A stretch of DNA of 62,223 nt from NCBI GenBank assembly GCA_964398865.1, contig CAYNOO010000005.1:1-62223 (forward strand). The letters run 5' to 3'. Below, piece after piece: positions 41,926-50,848 of this stretch. The notes under the pieces are model-generated. The model was given only the letters and a program-made list of their open reading frames with translations, ran no database searches and was not told the DNA's origin. The DNA comes from Phycocordibacter sp964398865. GTDB taxonomy: Bacteria > Patescibacteriota > Minisyncoccia > Phycocordibacterales > Phycocordibacteraceae. Numbering within the stretch: the first letter of the stretch is position 1; each line of letters starts with the position of its first letter. Made by a program: the position numbers and the translations under genes.

Positions 41926-41948
41926 GAAACCTTAGTTACCCGCGGAGC
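41926..41948. other. Right-hand att repeat, copy 2
   Basis: Identical to 41498-41520. To its right the chromosome continues with the SPFH gene, so this would be the outermost intact attR. Confidence 0.7.
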
Positions 41949-41978
41949 AAAATATATTCAAAGGTATATACTGGATGA

Positions 41979-42743
41979 ATGTCATGGCTTTTTATTGTCT
42001 TGCCGATAGTCGTCATATTCATTCTTTTATCCCTGCGCGTTGTTAAGGAGTATGATCGCGGTGTTATCTTTTTTCTGGGCAAAGCTACCGGCGTGCGTGG
42101 ACCTGGTCTTATTGTACTCATCCCCATTTTTGAATTGATGACGCGCGTAACCTTGCGCACCATCACGATGAATATCCCTTCACAGAAAATTATTACAAAG
42201 GATAACGTATCTATCGATATTGCGGCGGTTGCGTATTATCACATCGTTGATCCTATGAAATCTGTCATCGCGGTTGAAAATGTACATGATGCCGTAAATC
42301 AAATAAGCCAAACGACGGTACGCAATGTGGTTGGGCAGTTTATGCTCGACCAGCTTTTGTCACAAACGGCTGATATCAATGCGCAGATAAAAGATGTGAT
42401 AGACCTGCATACCGAGCCCTGGGGTGCCCAGGTGACTGCGGTTGAAATAAAAGACATTACTCTTCCGGAAAACATGCAGCGTGCAATGGCAAAAGAGGCA
42501 GAAGCAGAACGCGAACGCCGTGCAAAAATTGTTGCCGCCCAGGGGGAATTCCAAGCGGCAGTAAAACTTGGCGAAGCCGCCGACATCATCGCCGCACACC
42601 CGGTGGCACTCCAACTACGTACACTTCAAACCATGTCTGAAATCGCAACCGAAAAAAACAGCACTATTATCTTTCCGGCACAGTTTATGACGACGGTTCA
42701 AGAAGCCATTAAAACTATCCGCGCTGATTCAGAAACTAAGTAG
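41979..42743 (+). CDS. SPFH/band 7 protein (slipin family)
   Basis: This 254-aa protein has an N-terminal membrane hairpin (WLFIVLPIVVIFILLSLRVV), then the band 7 domain with EYDRGVIFFLGKATGVRGPG and the segments SIDIAAVAYYHIVDP and TTVRNVVGQF. A C-terminal coiled coil (AMAKEAEAERERRAKIV) follows. Slipins form oligomers that organise membrane patches and often work with an NfeD protease, which is not adjacent here. Oddly, it sits between the att repeat at 41926 and a degenerate one at 43139, so it may itself be part of an old cassette. Confidence 0.9.
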   Translation: MSWLFIVLPIVVIFILLSLRVVKEYDRGVIFFLGKATGVRGPGLIVLIPIFELMTRVTLRTITMNIPSQKIITKDNVSIDIAAVAYYHIVDPMKSVIAVENVHDAVNQISQTTVRNVVGQFMLDQLLSQTADINAQIKDVIDLHTEPWGAQVTAVEIKDITLPENMQRAMAKEAEAERERRAKIVAAQGEFQAAVKLGEAADIIAAHPVALQLRTLQTMSEIATEKNSTIIFPAQFMTTVQEAIKTIRADSETK

Positions 42744-42769
42744 GGTTTAACACCCTCCAGCCAGCGGAG

Positions 42770-42871
42770 CATTCTGGGCTCGATAGAAGGCGCCCGAATG
42801 TAGTATCATGAGGCATACTCACTAATCAGTCGTGCTCCAATCCGTCGCATTTTAATCGACAGCAATGCGAC
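42770..42871. other. Two hairpins downstream of the SPFH gene
   Basis: CATTCTGGGC pairs with GCCCGAATG (42770-42800, one bulge) and GTCGCATT with AATGCGAC (42844-42871). Neither has a T tract. They lie in the gap before the Lys-rich peptide gene. Confidence 0.45.
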
Positions 42872-42914
42872 ATGATTCTGGAAAATCACGCACGGCATAA
42901 TCAAACTAGATGAT

Positions 42915-43040
42915 ATGGGGAATAACAGCCACGGCGTCAGTTCGAAAAAAAGCTACAAGAGTCCACATAAAACCGCAAAACGCCTTGCGGCAAAGGCACT
43001 GATGCTTGCCGCAAAAACAAGCAAAAAGAAAAGAAAATAA
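42915..43040 (+). CDS. Lys-rich 41-aa basic peptide
   Basis: The frame starts MGNNSHGVSSKKSYKSPHK and ends KTSKKKRK. About a third of the residues are Lys or Arg. It resembles the basic tails of histone-like or ribosome-associated proteins and may bind nucleic acid. The start has only a weak ribosome site. Unknown family. Confidence 0.45.
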   Translation: MGNNSHGVSSKKSYKSPHKTAKRLAAKALMLAAKTSKKKRK

Positions 43041-43080
43041 TTTAGTTACAAACTCTCCGCTCTTCCAGTAAACAGAGTAT

Positions 43081-43122
43081 CTAAGAAAAATACATCGCCC
43101 TACATAGGGCGATGTATTTTCT
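43081..43122 (+). terminator. Terminator with cassette-end flank
   Basis: ATACATCGCCC (43090-43100) pairs with GGGCGATGTAT (43107-43117), followed by TTT. The flanks CTAAGAAAA and GCGACCGCGAGA are shared with the hairpin at 41438. Confidence 0.75.
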
Positions 43123-43138
43123 CAAAGTGCGACCGCGA

Positions 43139-43161
43139 GACAGCTTACTTGCTCGCGGGGC
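43139..43161. other. Degenerate att-like repeat, copy 3
   Basis: By alignment this sequence matches 17 of 23 positions of the att repeats at 41498 and 41926, and the preceding GCGACCGCGAGA is identical to copy 1. It may be an older, decayed right end. Confidence 0.5.
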
Positions 43162-43212
43162 AGCGACAGTTGATTAGAAAGGAAGAGTGAATTGCTATAA
43201 TAGGAGCTACCT

Positions 43213-44613
43213 ATGAACAACCGTTGGCTTTCACTTATCATTCTCTGCCTTGGCGACTTGATGATTGTTTTGGATACCACCATCGTCAACGTCGCTCTTC
43301 CTTCCATACGCCTTGACCTGGGGTTTTCAGAAACGTCGTTAGTGTGGGTCGTGAATGCCTACATACTCGCGTTCAGTGGGTTTCTTCTGTTAGGCGGTCG
43401 ATTAGGAGACCTTTTCGGTCATCGCAAGGTTTTTCTTGCGGGCTTGGTGTTGTTTACCGGTGCGTCGCTTCTGTGCGGTATTGCAGAATCCCAGTGGTTT
43501 CTTGTTACAGCACGCGCGGTGCAGGGTCTTGGAGGTGCAATCGTTTCCGCTATTGCGTTTTCATTGATATTGAATCTCTTTCCTGAAGGTCCCGACCGGG
43601 CAAAGGCAATGGGATATTTCGGGTTCATCGCCGCGGGCGGAGGCGCGATAGGCGTTTTTCTAGGTGGGCTTCTCACGGGTGCATTTGATTGGCACTGGGT
43701 GTTTTTGGTCAACGTTCCAATTGGCATACTGGTGTTTATACTTTGTCTTCTCTATATCCCCAAAAGCCAGCGACTTCCAAACGCGCCGCGTCTGGATACA
43801 ACCGGCGCGGTGACCGTAACCGGCGCACTCATCATGATCGTCTACGCCATCATCAACGGAAACCAGGCGGGGTGGCTTTCAGTCGAAACTCTCAGTATTC
43901 TCGGCGCCGGAATAGCACTATTTTGCTTTTTTCTTTTCATAGAATCCCGCATCAGTGCACCTCTGGTACCGCTCTCTATTTTTTCGAAACAAAATGTCGC
44001 GGTTACAAGCATGGTAGGTATCCTGTGGTCTGCGGCGATGTTTGCATGGTTTTTCCTTTCGGCGCTTTATCTCCAATTGGTGCTCGGCTATACTCCACTC
44101 CAGGTTGGACTTGCTTTTCTTCCAGCGAATCTCATTATGGCGGCGTTCTCATTTGATCTCTCAGCAAAAACAGTCGGACGGTTTGGAATCAAAGGACCGC
44201 TCACCGTCGGGATGGTTCTCGTTGCACTCGGACTTTTTCTGTTCGCGTTCGCACCCCTCGGAGGGAATTTCGCTCTTTCCGTTTTACCAGCGATGCTTCT
44301 TCTCGGTTTGGGTGCGGGGCTTGCGTTTAATCCCGTTCTTCTTGCCGGCACGAATGGAATTCCCGAAGAAGAATCAGGTTTGGCTTCCGGCGTCCTCAAT
44401 ACTGCCTTTATGATGGGCGGCTCGTTGGGACTTGCGATTCTTGCTTCACTCGCGGCGTTGCGTAGTGCCTTGCTTATCTCTCAAGGGACCGAACAATTGA
44501 CCGCGCTCCTTTCGGGTTACCATCTTTCGTTCCTTCTTGGAGGAATTGCTGCGCTTATTGCGGCAGCGTGCGCCTGGTTTTTAATTCGCATTACCAAAAC
44601 AAACTCAGTGTAA
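43213..44613 (+). CDS. MFS exporter, DHA2 (EmrB/QacA) family
   Basis: This 466-aa protein has 14 membrane segments. Motif D1 (LDTTIVNVALPSI) in helix 1, LGGRLGDLFGHRKVF in the loop 2-3 and motif C GAIGVFLGGLLTG in helix 5 define a DHA2 drug-proton antiporter. TATAAT and AGGAG precede the start. The substrate is unknown. It is the first gene right of the island region. Confidence 0.9.
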   Translation: MNNRWLSLIILCLGDLMIVLDTTIVNVALPSIRLDLGFSETSLVWVVNAYILAFSGFLLLGGRLGDLFGHRKVFLAGLVLFTGASLLCGIAESQWFLVTARAVQGLGGAIVSAIAFSLILNLFPEGPDRAKAMGYFGFIAAGGGAIGVFLGGLLTGAFDWHWVFLVNVPIGILVFILCLLYIPKSQRLPNAPRLDTTGAVTVTGALIMIVYAIINGNQAGWLSVETLSILGAGIALFCFFLFIESRISAPLVPLSIFSKQNVAVTSMVGILWSAAMFAWFFLSALYLQLVLGYTPLQVGLAFLPANLIMAAFSFDLSAKTVGRFGIKGPLTVGMVLVALGLFLFAFAPLGGNFALSVLPAMLLLGLGAGLAFNPVLLAGTNGIPEEESGLASGVLNTAFMMGGSLGLAILASLAALRSALLISQGTEQLTALLSGYHLSFLLGGIAALIAAACAWFLIRITKTNSV

Positions 44614-44658
44614 ACGGTAACCTTTTCATGGTGAGTATTGTTATAAAAGAAAACACGT

Positions 44659-44916
44659 ATGTTTAAAAACAAAACGATCATTGTAGGTATTCTTGCCGTC
44701 GCGCTTGCTGGAGTTGCTTTTTTCTTGTACGAAAATCATACACTCAATGTCGCGCACAGCACTTTTGAAAACTACTATGCATTCCGAGGATGCACGGAGC
44801 TTATTGATCGCACCGATACGTATGGGGATTGTAAAACTAGTGATGGGCAAACGATAAAAATCGTAAAAATCAATAACGCGTGGTACTTGGAAGGAGATGG
44901 TCCTGGTGTTTGGTAA
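44659..44916 (+). CDS. Small secreted or membrane-anchored protein
   Basis: This 85-aa protein has one N-terminal helix (IIVGILAVALAGVAFFLY) and an outside domain with two Cys (GCTELIDRTDTYGDCKTSDG) that may form a disulfide, ending in NNAWYLEGDGPGVW. Unknown family. Confidence 0.6.
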   Translation: MFKNKTIIVGILAVALAGVAFFLYENHTLNVAHSTFENYYAFRGCTELIDRTDTYGDCKTSDGQTIKIVKINNAWYLEGDGPGVW

Positions 44917-44926
44917 TATTTTTTCT

Positions 44927-45217
44927 ATGAATACGCTACTCAGACGTCCGAGTGCGTGGATCCCGATCGTGCTCACTTTTGGAATTTTGGCTGTGCTTGG
45001 GCTTTACTTTCTCGGAGTCATCCCACCTGACCCGACTGGCGATGAAGGTACTGGAGCGCACCTCTTTCAATTATGGCTTTTGGCAGAACCATTCGCGATA
45101 GTATTTTTTGCATTCAAATGCTTCAAGCTAAAGCCGCGTGAAACTTTGATTGCCTTAGGACTTCAAATCGCACTAGCACTTGTGCCCATAGTAATCGTCT
45201 TTTCTTTAAACCTCTAA
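44927..45217 (+). CDS. Three-helix membrane protein
   Basis: The start at 44927 gives MNTLLRRPSAWIPIVLTFG (96 aa). Three hydrophobic segments are seen, with a PPDPTGDEGTGAH loop after the first. Unknown; it follows the preceding small gene by 10 nt and may be co-transcribed with it. Confidence 0.6.
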   Translation: MNTLLRRPSAWIPIVLTFGILAVLGLYFLGVIPPDPTGDEGTGAHLFQLWLLAEPFAIVFFAFKCFKLKPRETLIALGLQIALALVPIVIVFSLNL

Positions 45218-45357
45218 GCTTGAGGGTAATAAACCTGCTGATGGTCTTTGGCTTATGAAAAAAGCTCTAACCCCATTCAATTCTCAGAATCAATAATTTC
45301 ATTCTTAACAAATGGAAGCAGGGTATGAGAATTTTTCTGCGTGATAGTGTTTAGAGT

Positions 45358-45927
45358 GTGAAGGAAGCATTTGCGATAATCGCCGCACTTCTCGCGATTG
45401 CAGGTAACCTCCCGTATCTTTGGGATATTTTGAAGGGTCGCGTAAAACCGCATCCTTATACGTGGTTCATATGGAGCGTTGTTTCGGGAACCGTTCTTTT
45501 TGGAATGCTCGCAAAGGGGGCGGGGATAGGGGGGCTTCCTGCGGCTGCGTCAGAGATATTTACCATTATTATCTTTTTCTTTTCTCTGAAATTCGGATTC
45601 AAAGGAATTACAAAGACAGACACTATTTTTCTTGTTGTGGCTCTAGCCGGACTTATACCGTGGGTGCTCACTAACGATCCGACGCTCTCTGTCGTCATAG
45701 CGGTTAGTATAGATCTTCTTGCTTTCATACCGACCTTGCGAAAAACTTGGGCTCAATCCTCGACAGAAACCCCAGTTTTGTTTGCCTCAAATGTGGTACG
45801 TCACATTCTTGCTCTCTTTTCACTTCAGGCTTACAACATAGCAACAACCTTGCACTCAATTGCGATGATAGTCGTTAACTCTGCAATGGTAGGAATGCTA
45901 CTTACACGTGAGGGTAAAAAACTATGA
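45358..45927 (+). CDS. Multi-span membrane protein, PQ-loop-like
   Basis: This 189-aa protein starts at GTG. There are six or seven hydrophobic segments, and AGNLPYLWDILKGRVKPHPYTWFIWS recalls the PQ-loop of SemiSWEET/MtN3 proteins, repeated more weakly later (DLLAFIPTLRKTW). If so, it could carry a small sugar or solute. The call is tentative. The gap before it (45218-45357) shows nothing. Confidence 0.5.
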   Translation: MKEAFAIIAALLAIAGNLPYLWDILKGRVKPHPYTWFIWSVVSGTVLFGMLAKGAGIGGLPAAASEIFTIIIFFFSLKFGFKGITKTDTIFLVVALAGLIPWVLTNDPTLSVVIAVSIDLLAFIPTLRKTWAQSSTETPVLFASNVVRHILALFSLQAYNIATTLHSIAMIVVNSAMVGMLLTREGKKL

Positions 45928-46020
45928 TTAGGAATAATTTGGGGTGTCTTCAAGTTTTTTATAGTAATTCTAGATATTTCCGTGGACCGTTAGAACCGGA
46001 AGATTTGCTAAAATAAAACT

Positions 46021-46296
46021 ATGGCTCAAAAAGCAACAGTTCGACCAGCTCACCGCAAGATCGCTACGGGTGTGGTGCATAGTGTGCCCGCGGATTTACG
46101 GAAGGTTCTTATTTCAACGCCTGCAGCACTAGCGGCATGGGAAGATATTACGCCACTCGCGCGAAATGAGTGGATTTGTTGGATTACCTCTGGCAAAAAA
46201 GTAGAAACGAGGAATATCCGTATTGAGAAGGCTCTCTCGAAGCTGAAAGGCGGAATGCGTCGTCCTTGTTGTTGGGCTGGTTGCGTTCATCGTTGA
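46021..46296 (+). CDS. YdeI/OmdA family protein
   Basis: This 91-aa protein carries the family signature: AALAAWEDITPLARNEWICW, SGKKVETRNIRIEKAL and the end GGMRRPCCWAGCVHR. Members (bacteriocin-protection YdeI/OmpD-associated) are small soluble proteins without a clear biochemical role. A TAAAAT box ends 6 nt before the ATG. Confidence 0.85.
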   Translation: MAQKATVRPAHRKIATGVVHSVPADLRKVLISTPAALAAWEDITPLARNEWICWITSGKKVETRNIRIEKALSKLKGGMRRPCCWAGCVHR

Positions 46297-46367
46297 AGCT
46301 CAGGCGAATTTCATTATGTGCCTTGTATACTTTACGTATTAAACCTAAAGCAAAAAATACGTAGTAT

Positions 46368-46718
46368 ATGAAAAAATTCTTAGCAATATATCTTGGAACC
46401 GCAGAAGCTCTCGCCAAATATCGTGCCATGGATGAAGGAGTCAAAAAAGAAAAAGATGCGGCTGGTATGGCTGCGTGGAAACAATGGGCGACAGAACATA
46501 AAGCCTCTATTTTGGATGGCGGGGCTCCGCTCGGCAAGACCAAACGTATAGATGCTGGTGGTCTCTCCGACACTAAGAATGAAATAGGAGCGTATACAAT
46601 AGTCCAAGCTGAATCGCACGAAGAAGCTGCAAAGTTATTTCTAAACCACCCTCACTTCACGATATTTCCAGGTGAAGCAATTGAGGTAATGGAGTGCCTG
46701 TCGATTCCAGGAATGTAA
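46368..46718 (+). CDS. YCII-related dimeric alpha-beta barrel protein
   Basis: This 116-aa protein starts MKKFLAIYLG; a central KQWATEHKASILDGGAPLG and the late SHEEAAKLFLNHPHF and EAIEVMECL match YCII-like proteins. It is probably a small enzyme or ligand-binding barrel; no catalytic residues can be assigned with confidence. Confidence 0.65.
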   Translation: MKKFLAIYLGTAEALAKYRAMDEGVKKEKDAAGMAAWKQWATEHKASILDGGAPLGKTKRIDAGGLSDTKNEIGAYTIVQAESHEEAAKLFLNHPHFTIFPGEAIEVMECLSIPGM

Positions 46719-46750
46719 AAATATTCTCCCGGTTTCACCCCTCCCGTTTT

Positions 46751-47347
46751 TTAAGTGTCATCTCCGCCAACCTCAATCTCCTTTAGTGTCTGGTTAGTCA
46801 CATAAAACGTTCTCGTTACTTGTACGCTTGGCGTTGCGGCAAAAGGTTCACCGTCTTTGCGCACCACTGTTTGCACAGTGACGCGGTAGTCAGCTCCAGA
46901 ATCATGTACGAGTTCACCTACACCGATATGCGTTATGTTGATGCGATCCCCGAGGAATACTTCTGATTTTTTTGTCACCGTATCGCCCTCTATATCAAAT
47001 AATACGAGATAGAGAAATGTTGCTGTGCCTCCGGTATTCACTGCAAGAATTGTGCTGACGTCTGTTCGTCCATCTTTTTTCCATTGTGCTGTCATTTCAT
47101 CTAAAAGCAGAACGGTCCCTTCTGCGGCGGAGCCAGGGGCTAGCTCAAAAGATGCTTCACCGTTTACGAGACTGACGGCTGTATCGGAGTCCGGAACCTT
47201 AAATGTCGCTTTCTTAAGGAGTTCGATAGAAACATCCGCTGTTTCGTCTCCTACAACAGTAGGGGCTTCTGCTTTCTGAATAAAAATAAACGCTCCCGTT
47301 ACAACTAAGATTGCAATAATAATCGCTATCCACGCTCCTTTTTTCAT
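46751..47347 (-). CDS. Membrane-anchored exported protein
   Basis: The start at 47347 gives MKKGAWIAIIIAILVVTGAF (198 aa), with one helix and then a beta-rich outside domain (VSLVNGEASFELAPGSA, then DYRVTVQTVV). A TATACT box ends 8 nt upstream of the ATG. Unknown family, common type in Parcubacteria. Confidence 0.6.
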   Translation of the reverse strand: MKKGAWIAIIIAILVVTGAFIFIQKAEAPTVVGDETADVSIELLKKATFKVPDSDTAVSLVNGEASFELAPGSAAEGTVLLLDEMTAQWKKDGRTDVSTILAVNTGGTATFLYLVLFDIEGDTVTKKSEVFLGDRINITHIGVGELVHDSGADYRVTVQTVVRKDGEPFAATPSVQVTRTFYVTNQTLKEIEVGGDDT

Positions 47348-47414
47348 ATGCTTTAAGTATACCGTCATTTAGTAAATATTGACATTAATCATTTAATGTA
47401 GCATTATACGATTA

Positions 47415-48104
47415 ATGGAGAATGCGCCGCAGAGGGGTATGAGTAGAAGGAAACTCTTTACTCTAGTCGGAGGAGCGGCTGCGCTAGGCGCTGGGGCAGT
47501 AGTTTTTAATGCGTTTGAACAAAACAAAAAGCACAAAGAAAAAGCATGGAGTGAAATTCGAGAGAGTGTTGCAAAACTAGAATCGAAATTTGCCCTTCAA
47601 TCTGGAGAATATGCAATCGTGGTTAATCCTGAAGCGCAGGAGTTATATGTAGTCCGAAATGAGCAAATCATAGAAATATATCCGGTATCTACGAGCAAGT
47701 ACGGCATTGGAACAAAGTCAGGAAGTAAAAGAACGCCTTGGGGAACGCATCGGATAAAGGAAAAGATAGGCGAGGGTGCTCCGGAAGGTGCTGTGTTTAA
47801 TGCACGCCAGGCAACCGGTGAGGTAGCAGCAATAGAGCGAAAGCCTGTCGAGACCGGAGAAGACCGTGTTACGACTAGAATCATGTGGCTTGAAGGAGAA
47901 GAAAATATGAATAAGGGAAAGGGTGTGGACTCTCACACGAGATTTATCTATATCCACGGCACACCAGAAGAGGGACTCATTGGTCAGCCTGCCTCTCATG
48001 GGTGCATTAGAATGCGGAACCACGACGTGGTGGAACTTTTTAACCGCGTACCTGCGGGCACTCTTGTTGAGATTCAACCGAGGGAGTATCGCAGTAACAA
48101 GTAA
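47415..48104 (+). CDS. L,D-transpeptidase (YkuD domain) with Tat-like signal
   Basis: This 229-aa protein starts with SRRKLFTLVGGAAALGAGAVV, a twin-arginine-like signal. The YkuD domain follows: YAIVVNPEAQELYVV, the fold core, then IHGTPEEGLIGQPASHGCIRM with the catalytic His and Cys. It forms 3-3 cross-links in peptidoglycan or attaches proteins to it. It is followed at 26 nt by the PIG-L gene. Confidence 0.88.
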   Translation: MENAPQRGMSRRKLFTLVGGAAALGAGAVVFNAFEQNKKHKEKAWSEIRESVAKLESKFALQSGEYAIVVNPEAQELYVVRNEQIIEIYPVSTSKYGIGTKSGSKRTPWGTHRIKEKIGEGAPEGAVFNARQATGEVAAIERKPVETGEDRVTTRIMWLEGEENMNKGKGVDSHTRFIYIHGTPEEGLIGQPASHGCIRMRNHDVVELFNRVPAGTLVEIQPREYRSNK

Positions 48105-48129
48105 GACAAGGAGAAAGCAGAAGAAATAT

Positions 48130-48990
48130 ATGCGAGAGCCAACTTTTGAAAGCAAAGAATCACCATTGAGTAGCAGGGATTTTTTGGAGAAACTCCGCGC
48201 ACATGAATCTATCTCAATGGATTCGCGTGTTGCTGTGGTCGTTGCGCATCCAGATGATGAATCTATAGCCTTTGGCGCGCAGCTCATGCGGTTTCCGAAT
48301 AGCATGATGGTGCACGTTACCGATGGAGCACCCATGGATCCGAAAGAGTGGCAAAAGAAAGGGTTTGAAACACAGCAGGAATATGCGGATGTCAGAGAGC
48401 GAGAACTGAACACGGCACTCAACATCGCAGGGCACACGGGCTTGCGGGTATCTCTTGGTTTCGCCGACCAAGAGGCAGCGCTTCGATTGGCTGAAAGCGC
48501 AGAGAGACTCGTTGAGCTTTTTCTGAAGCACGATATCAAGTTCGCACTGACTCACTCATACGAAGGCGGTCATCCTGACCATGACGCGACCGCGTTTGCG
48601 GTACATGCTGCGAAGGCGTTGCTGGAGAAGAAAAACGTAGCCCTAAACATAATTGAAGCTCCTCTCTATAGGGTAGAAGGGGGAAAGAGTGTGCGGCAAC
48701 GTTTTGTGCCACTAGAAGGAATGGAAGTATTTGAGCTGCCGCTTACAAAAGAGCAACGTGAGCTTAAAAGAAATCTTTTCGCGGCGCATGCAAGTCAAAG
48801 TGAAGTTTTTGACAGAATGTCAAAAACTACAGAATGGTTGCGCGAGGCACCCCGTTATGATTTTGCGGAGCTTCCGAATGAAGGTCAGTTCTCGCATATT
48901 TTTACTGATGCCGACATTAGCGCCCAAAAGTGGCAGATGCTTTCTGAAGAAGCTTTACGAAGTCTTCATCTAAAAAATCCGTATTTCTAG
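48130..48990 (+). CDS. PIG-L family deacetylase
   Basis: The start at 48130 (MREPTFESKESPLSS) gives 286 aa; the frame extends farther upstream but there it overlaps the L,D-transpeptidase gene. The zinc motif AHPDDE is followed by a late HSYEGGHPDHDA, as in LmbE/PIG-L N-acetylglucosaminyl deacetylases. It may deacetylate a sugar of a surface lipid or glycoconjugate, in line with its cell-wall neighbour. Confidence 0.88.
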   Translation: MREPTFESKESPLSSRDFLEKLRAHESISMDSRVAVVVAHPDDESIAFGAQLMRFPNSMMVHVTDGAPMDPKEWQKKGFETQQEYADVRERELNTALNIAGHTGLRVSLGFADQEAALRLAESAERLVELFLKHDIKFALTHSYEGGHPDHDATAFAVHAAKALLEKKNVALNIIEAPLYRVEGGKSVRQRFVPLEGMEVFELPLTKEQRELKRNLFAAHASQSEVFDRMSKTTEWLREAPRYDFAELPNEGQFSHIFTDADISAQKWQMLSEEALRSLHLKNPYF

Positions 48991-50608
48991 TGAGAAGTTT
49001 TTATTCTTTTTTCATCCCAGATTTGCTGAAATGCTGGCTCTTGTTCTTTTGACCACCAGCTAAAAACATCATTGGTATTCACAGCCTCTAGCATTTTGCT
49101 TTTTCGTTCCCGTCTTTCTGATTCTTCCATCATGTACGCCCTGTACAAGACATCTGAAAATGACTCAGTATCTTTTGGATCAACGAGTAGAGTGTACTCG
49201 CCAAATTCCTCGGCGACCCCCGCAGCTTTTCCAAGAATTTGTACTGTTGTAGGTTTACCGACCACCGCACTTTCTTTAGAGACCAGATTCATGCCGTCAG
49301 CTTTTGTAGGGATGCTTTGGATATCGGCAATATGTAAGTGTGCCAAATACCGAGATCTTCCCATTTGTCCGTGCACTTGTCTCACTGGCATTCCTGGATA
49401 ACGTTGGAAAGGAGCATCAATTTCGTCGGAAACACCTTGAGTTATAAGCGGCCTGTACTTTTCGTTTATTTGCTTTGCTAATTTCGCGATGCTTTCTTTA
49501 TATTCTTTATACGCTTCAATGGATTCGCGGCTCGGGAAAGCAAGCTGATATAGGGTTATTTTTCCAATCAGTTCTGGATGTTTTTCCAAAAGACGATCAA
49601 ACGCGAGCAATTCTTCATAGAATCCTTTCGTGTAATCTAATCGACCGGCATTAAATATCAGTTGTACATCGTTTTTCTGCAGGACTTTTTCCAATCGGTC
49701 TACATTTCGTGTTGTGTCGGGCGCTTTTAGTTGTCGTTCAAACTCTTCGGGATCTATGCTTATAGGAAAGTTACCAAGTCGTATAGTCTTTTCTCCTATG
49801 TGGATGAGAGTAATTGTATCGGAAAATTGTTTAACGACGGCTTCTGGCAAGTATGTTCGCACCGCGTCAATGAAATTTTTCTTGAAAATCTCTGTTTGCA
49901 AACCTACCATGTCGTAGCTTAGGAGGTTTTGCAAGAATTCCTTGTTTTGAGGTAAACGCGCGAAGGTTTCCCTGTCGGGGAATGGCATGTGTAAGAAGTA
50001 ACCTGTTGGCTGTTTGACGCCCAGAGCATTCAATTCTTTACCGACCCCAGCCAAATGATAATCATGTACCCAGATGATATCGCCAGAGCGCATATCTTCC
50101 TGTATTTTTTGAGCAAACTTTTTTGTACGTGCTTATATACATCCCAATGTTCATTGGCGTTTTCAAAATCAACCTTATCCATTTCTCCTTCAAAAAGAGG
50201 AGTCAACACTTTGTTGGAATACCCTTGATAATATTGTTTTTCTTCCTGTGGCGTGAGATGAACAACGCCTACCTCATATTGACCGTTTGGTTTTGAGCGC
50301 AGGGCTTCTTCCAAGCCCTCTTCTTCCTCGGTTCCTGGCCATCCAATCCACTTACCAGCAACCCCTTCTCGCAAGAGCGGTGACATGGCGGTTACTAATC
50401 CTCCAGAGCTCGTCACTACGCTGCGCTTTCCCGCACCATCACGAGAGACTCTAAAGGGGAGGCGATTTGAAACCACGATGACGCGATTCCATGTCTCGCC
50501 TTCAGGGGTAGGGAGGGCATCATCAAAAGATTCCCTTACTGAGGGAATTTCTTTTTTAGGTCTATGAGGTCTATATGGTAAATCTAGAAATTCAGGTGTT
50601 CTCCACAT
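48987..50608 (-). pseudogene. otsA: Trehalose-6-phosphate synthase with a frameshift (GT20, OtsA-like)
   Basis: Two frames together make one GT20 protein of about 540 aa. The N-terminal part (50608 down to about 50125) has VVSNRLPFRV, a GLVTAM segment and WIGWPG. The C-terminal part (about 50125 to 48987) has GDIIWVHDYHL, HMPFPDRETF, NAGRLDYTKGF and ADGMNLVSKE. The shift falls at a run of six A on the coding strand (T run 50119-50124); one extra A restores the frame as QKKFAQKIQEDM. It could be a true mutation, a sequencing error or transcriptional slippage. The enzyme makes trehalose-6-phosphate from UDP-glucose and glucose-6-phosphate. No phosphatase partner is visible. The 3' end overlaps the PIG-L stop. 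Confidence 0.85.
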
Positions 50609-50754
50609 ACGTTGATTCGCATAATATCACATTAAATTAAAAAGTCAAAAATATGTTGCTCTTTTAAAGGGACAGCAAAAATAAAAAGTATACATTTGTT
50701 ATACTTTAGGAAACTTAATCAATAATCGCAGATTGGTTTGTCTTAGTCGATTTC

Positions 50755-50822
50755 GGTCATCCCTCGCGTCGCGCCATAAGGACGATACGCGACATGATCC
50801 CGTAGGATCAGCTGGGATGACC
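50755..50822 (+). other. Three-way-junction inverted repeat element
   Basis: The closing stem is GGTCATCCC (50755-50763) with GGGATGACC (50814-50822). Two inner perfect hairpins follow directly: TCGCGT/ACGCGA (50764-50792) and TGATCC/GGATCA (50795-50810). A further small hairpin (TGATT/AATCA) leads to the start of the VOC gene. It could be a structured leader RNA or a palindromic repeat element. The rest of the 50609-50848 gap shows nothing else. Confidence 0.6.
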
Positions 50823-50848
50823 TGATTTCGCTCAATCAGCTAAATCGT

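Larger units (their letters stand above)
41521..41948. mobile_element. 428-bp satellite cassette between two att repeats
   Basis: The unit is bounded by identical 23-bp repeats and contains no recombinase. It has one possible 65-aa gene on the minus strand and a hairpin-rich right part (GACCTG...CAGGTC, about 41889-41923). It looks like a non-autonomous passenger of the tRNA-Asn integrase. Confidence 0.55.

Noticed and set aside
41498..41948. Integron attC sites
   Set aside because: The repeats lack GTTRRRY/RYYYAAC core sites, and no integron tyrosine integrase is present.
41800..41948. SRP RNA or tmRNA at the right end of the cassette
   Set aside because: Hairpins are present, but neither the SRP tetraloop region nor a tmRNA tag/T-arm pattern can be found.
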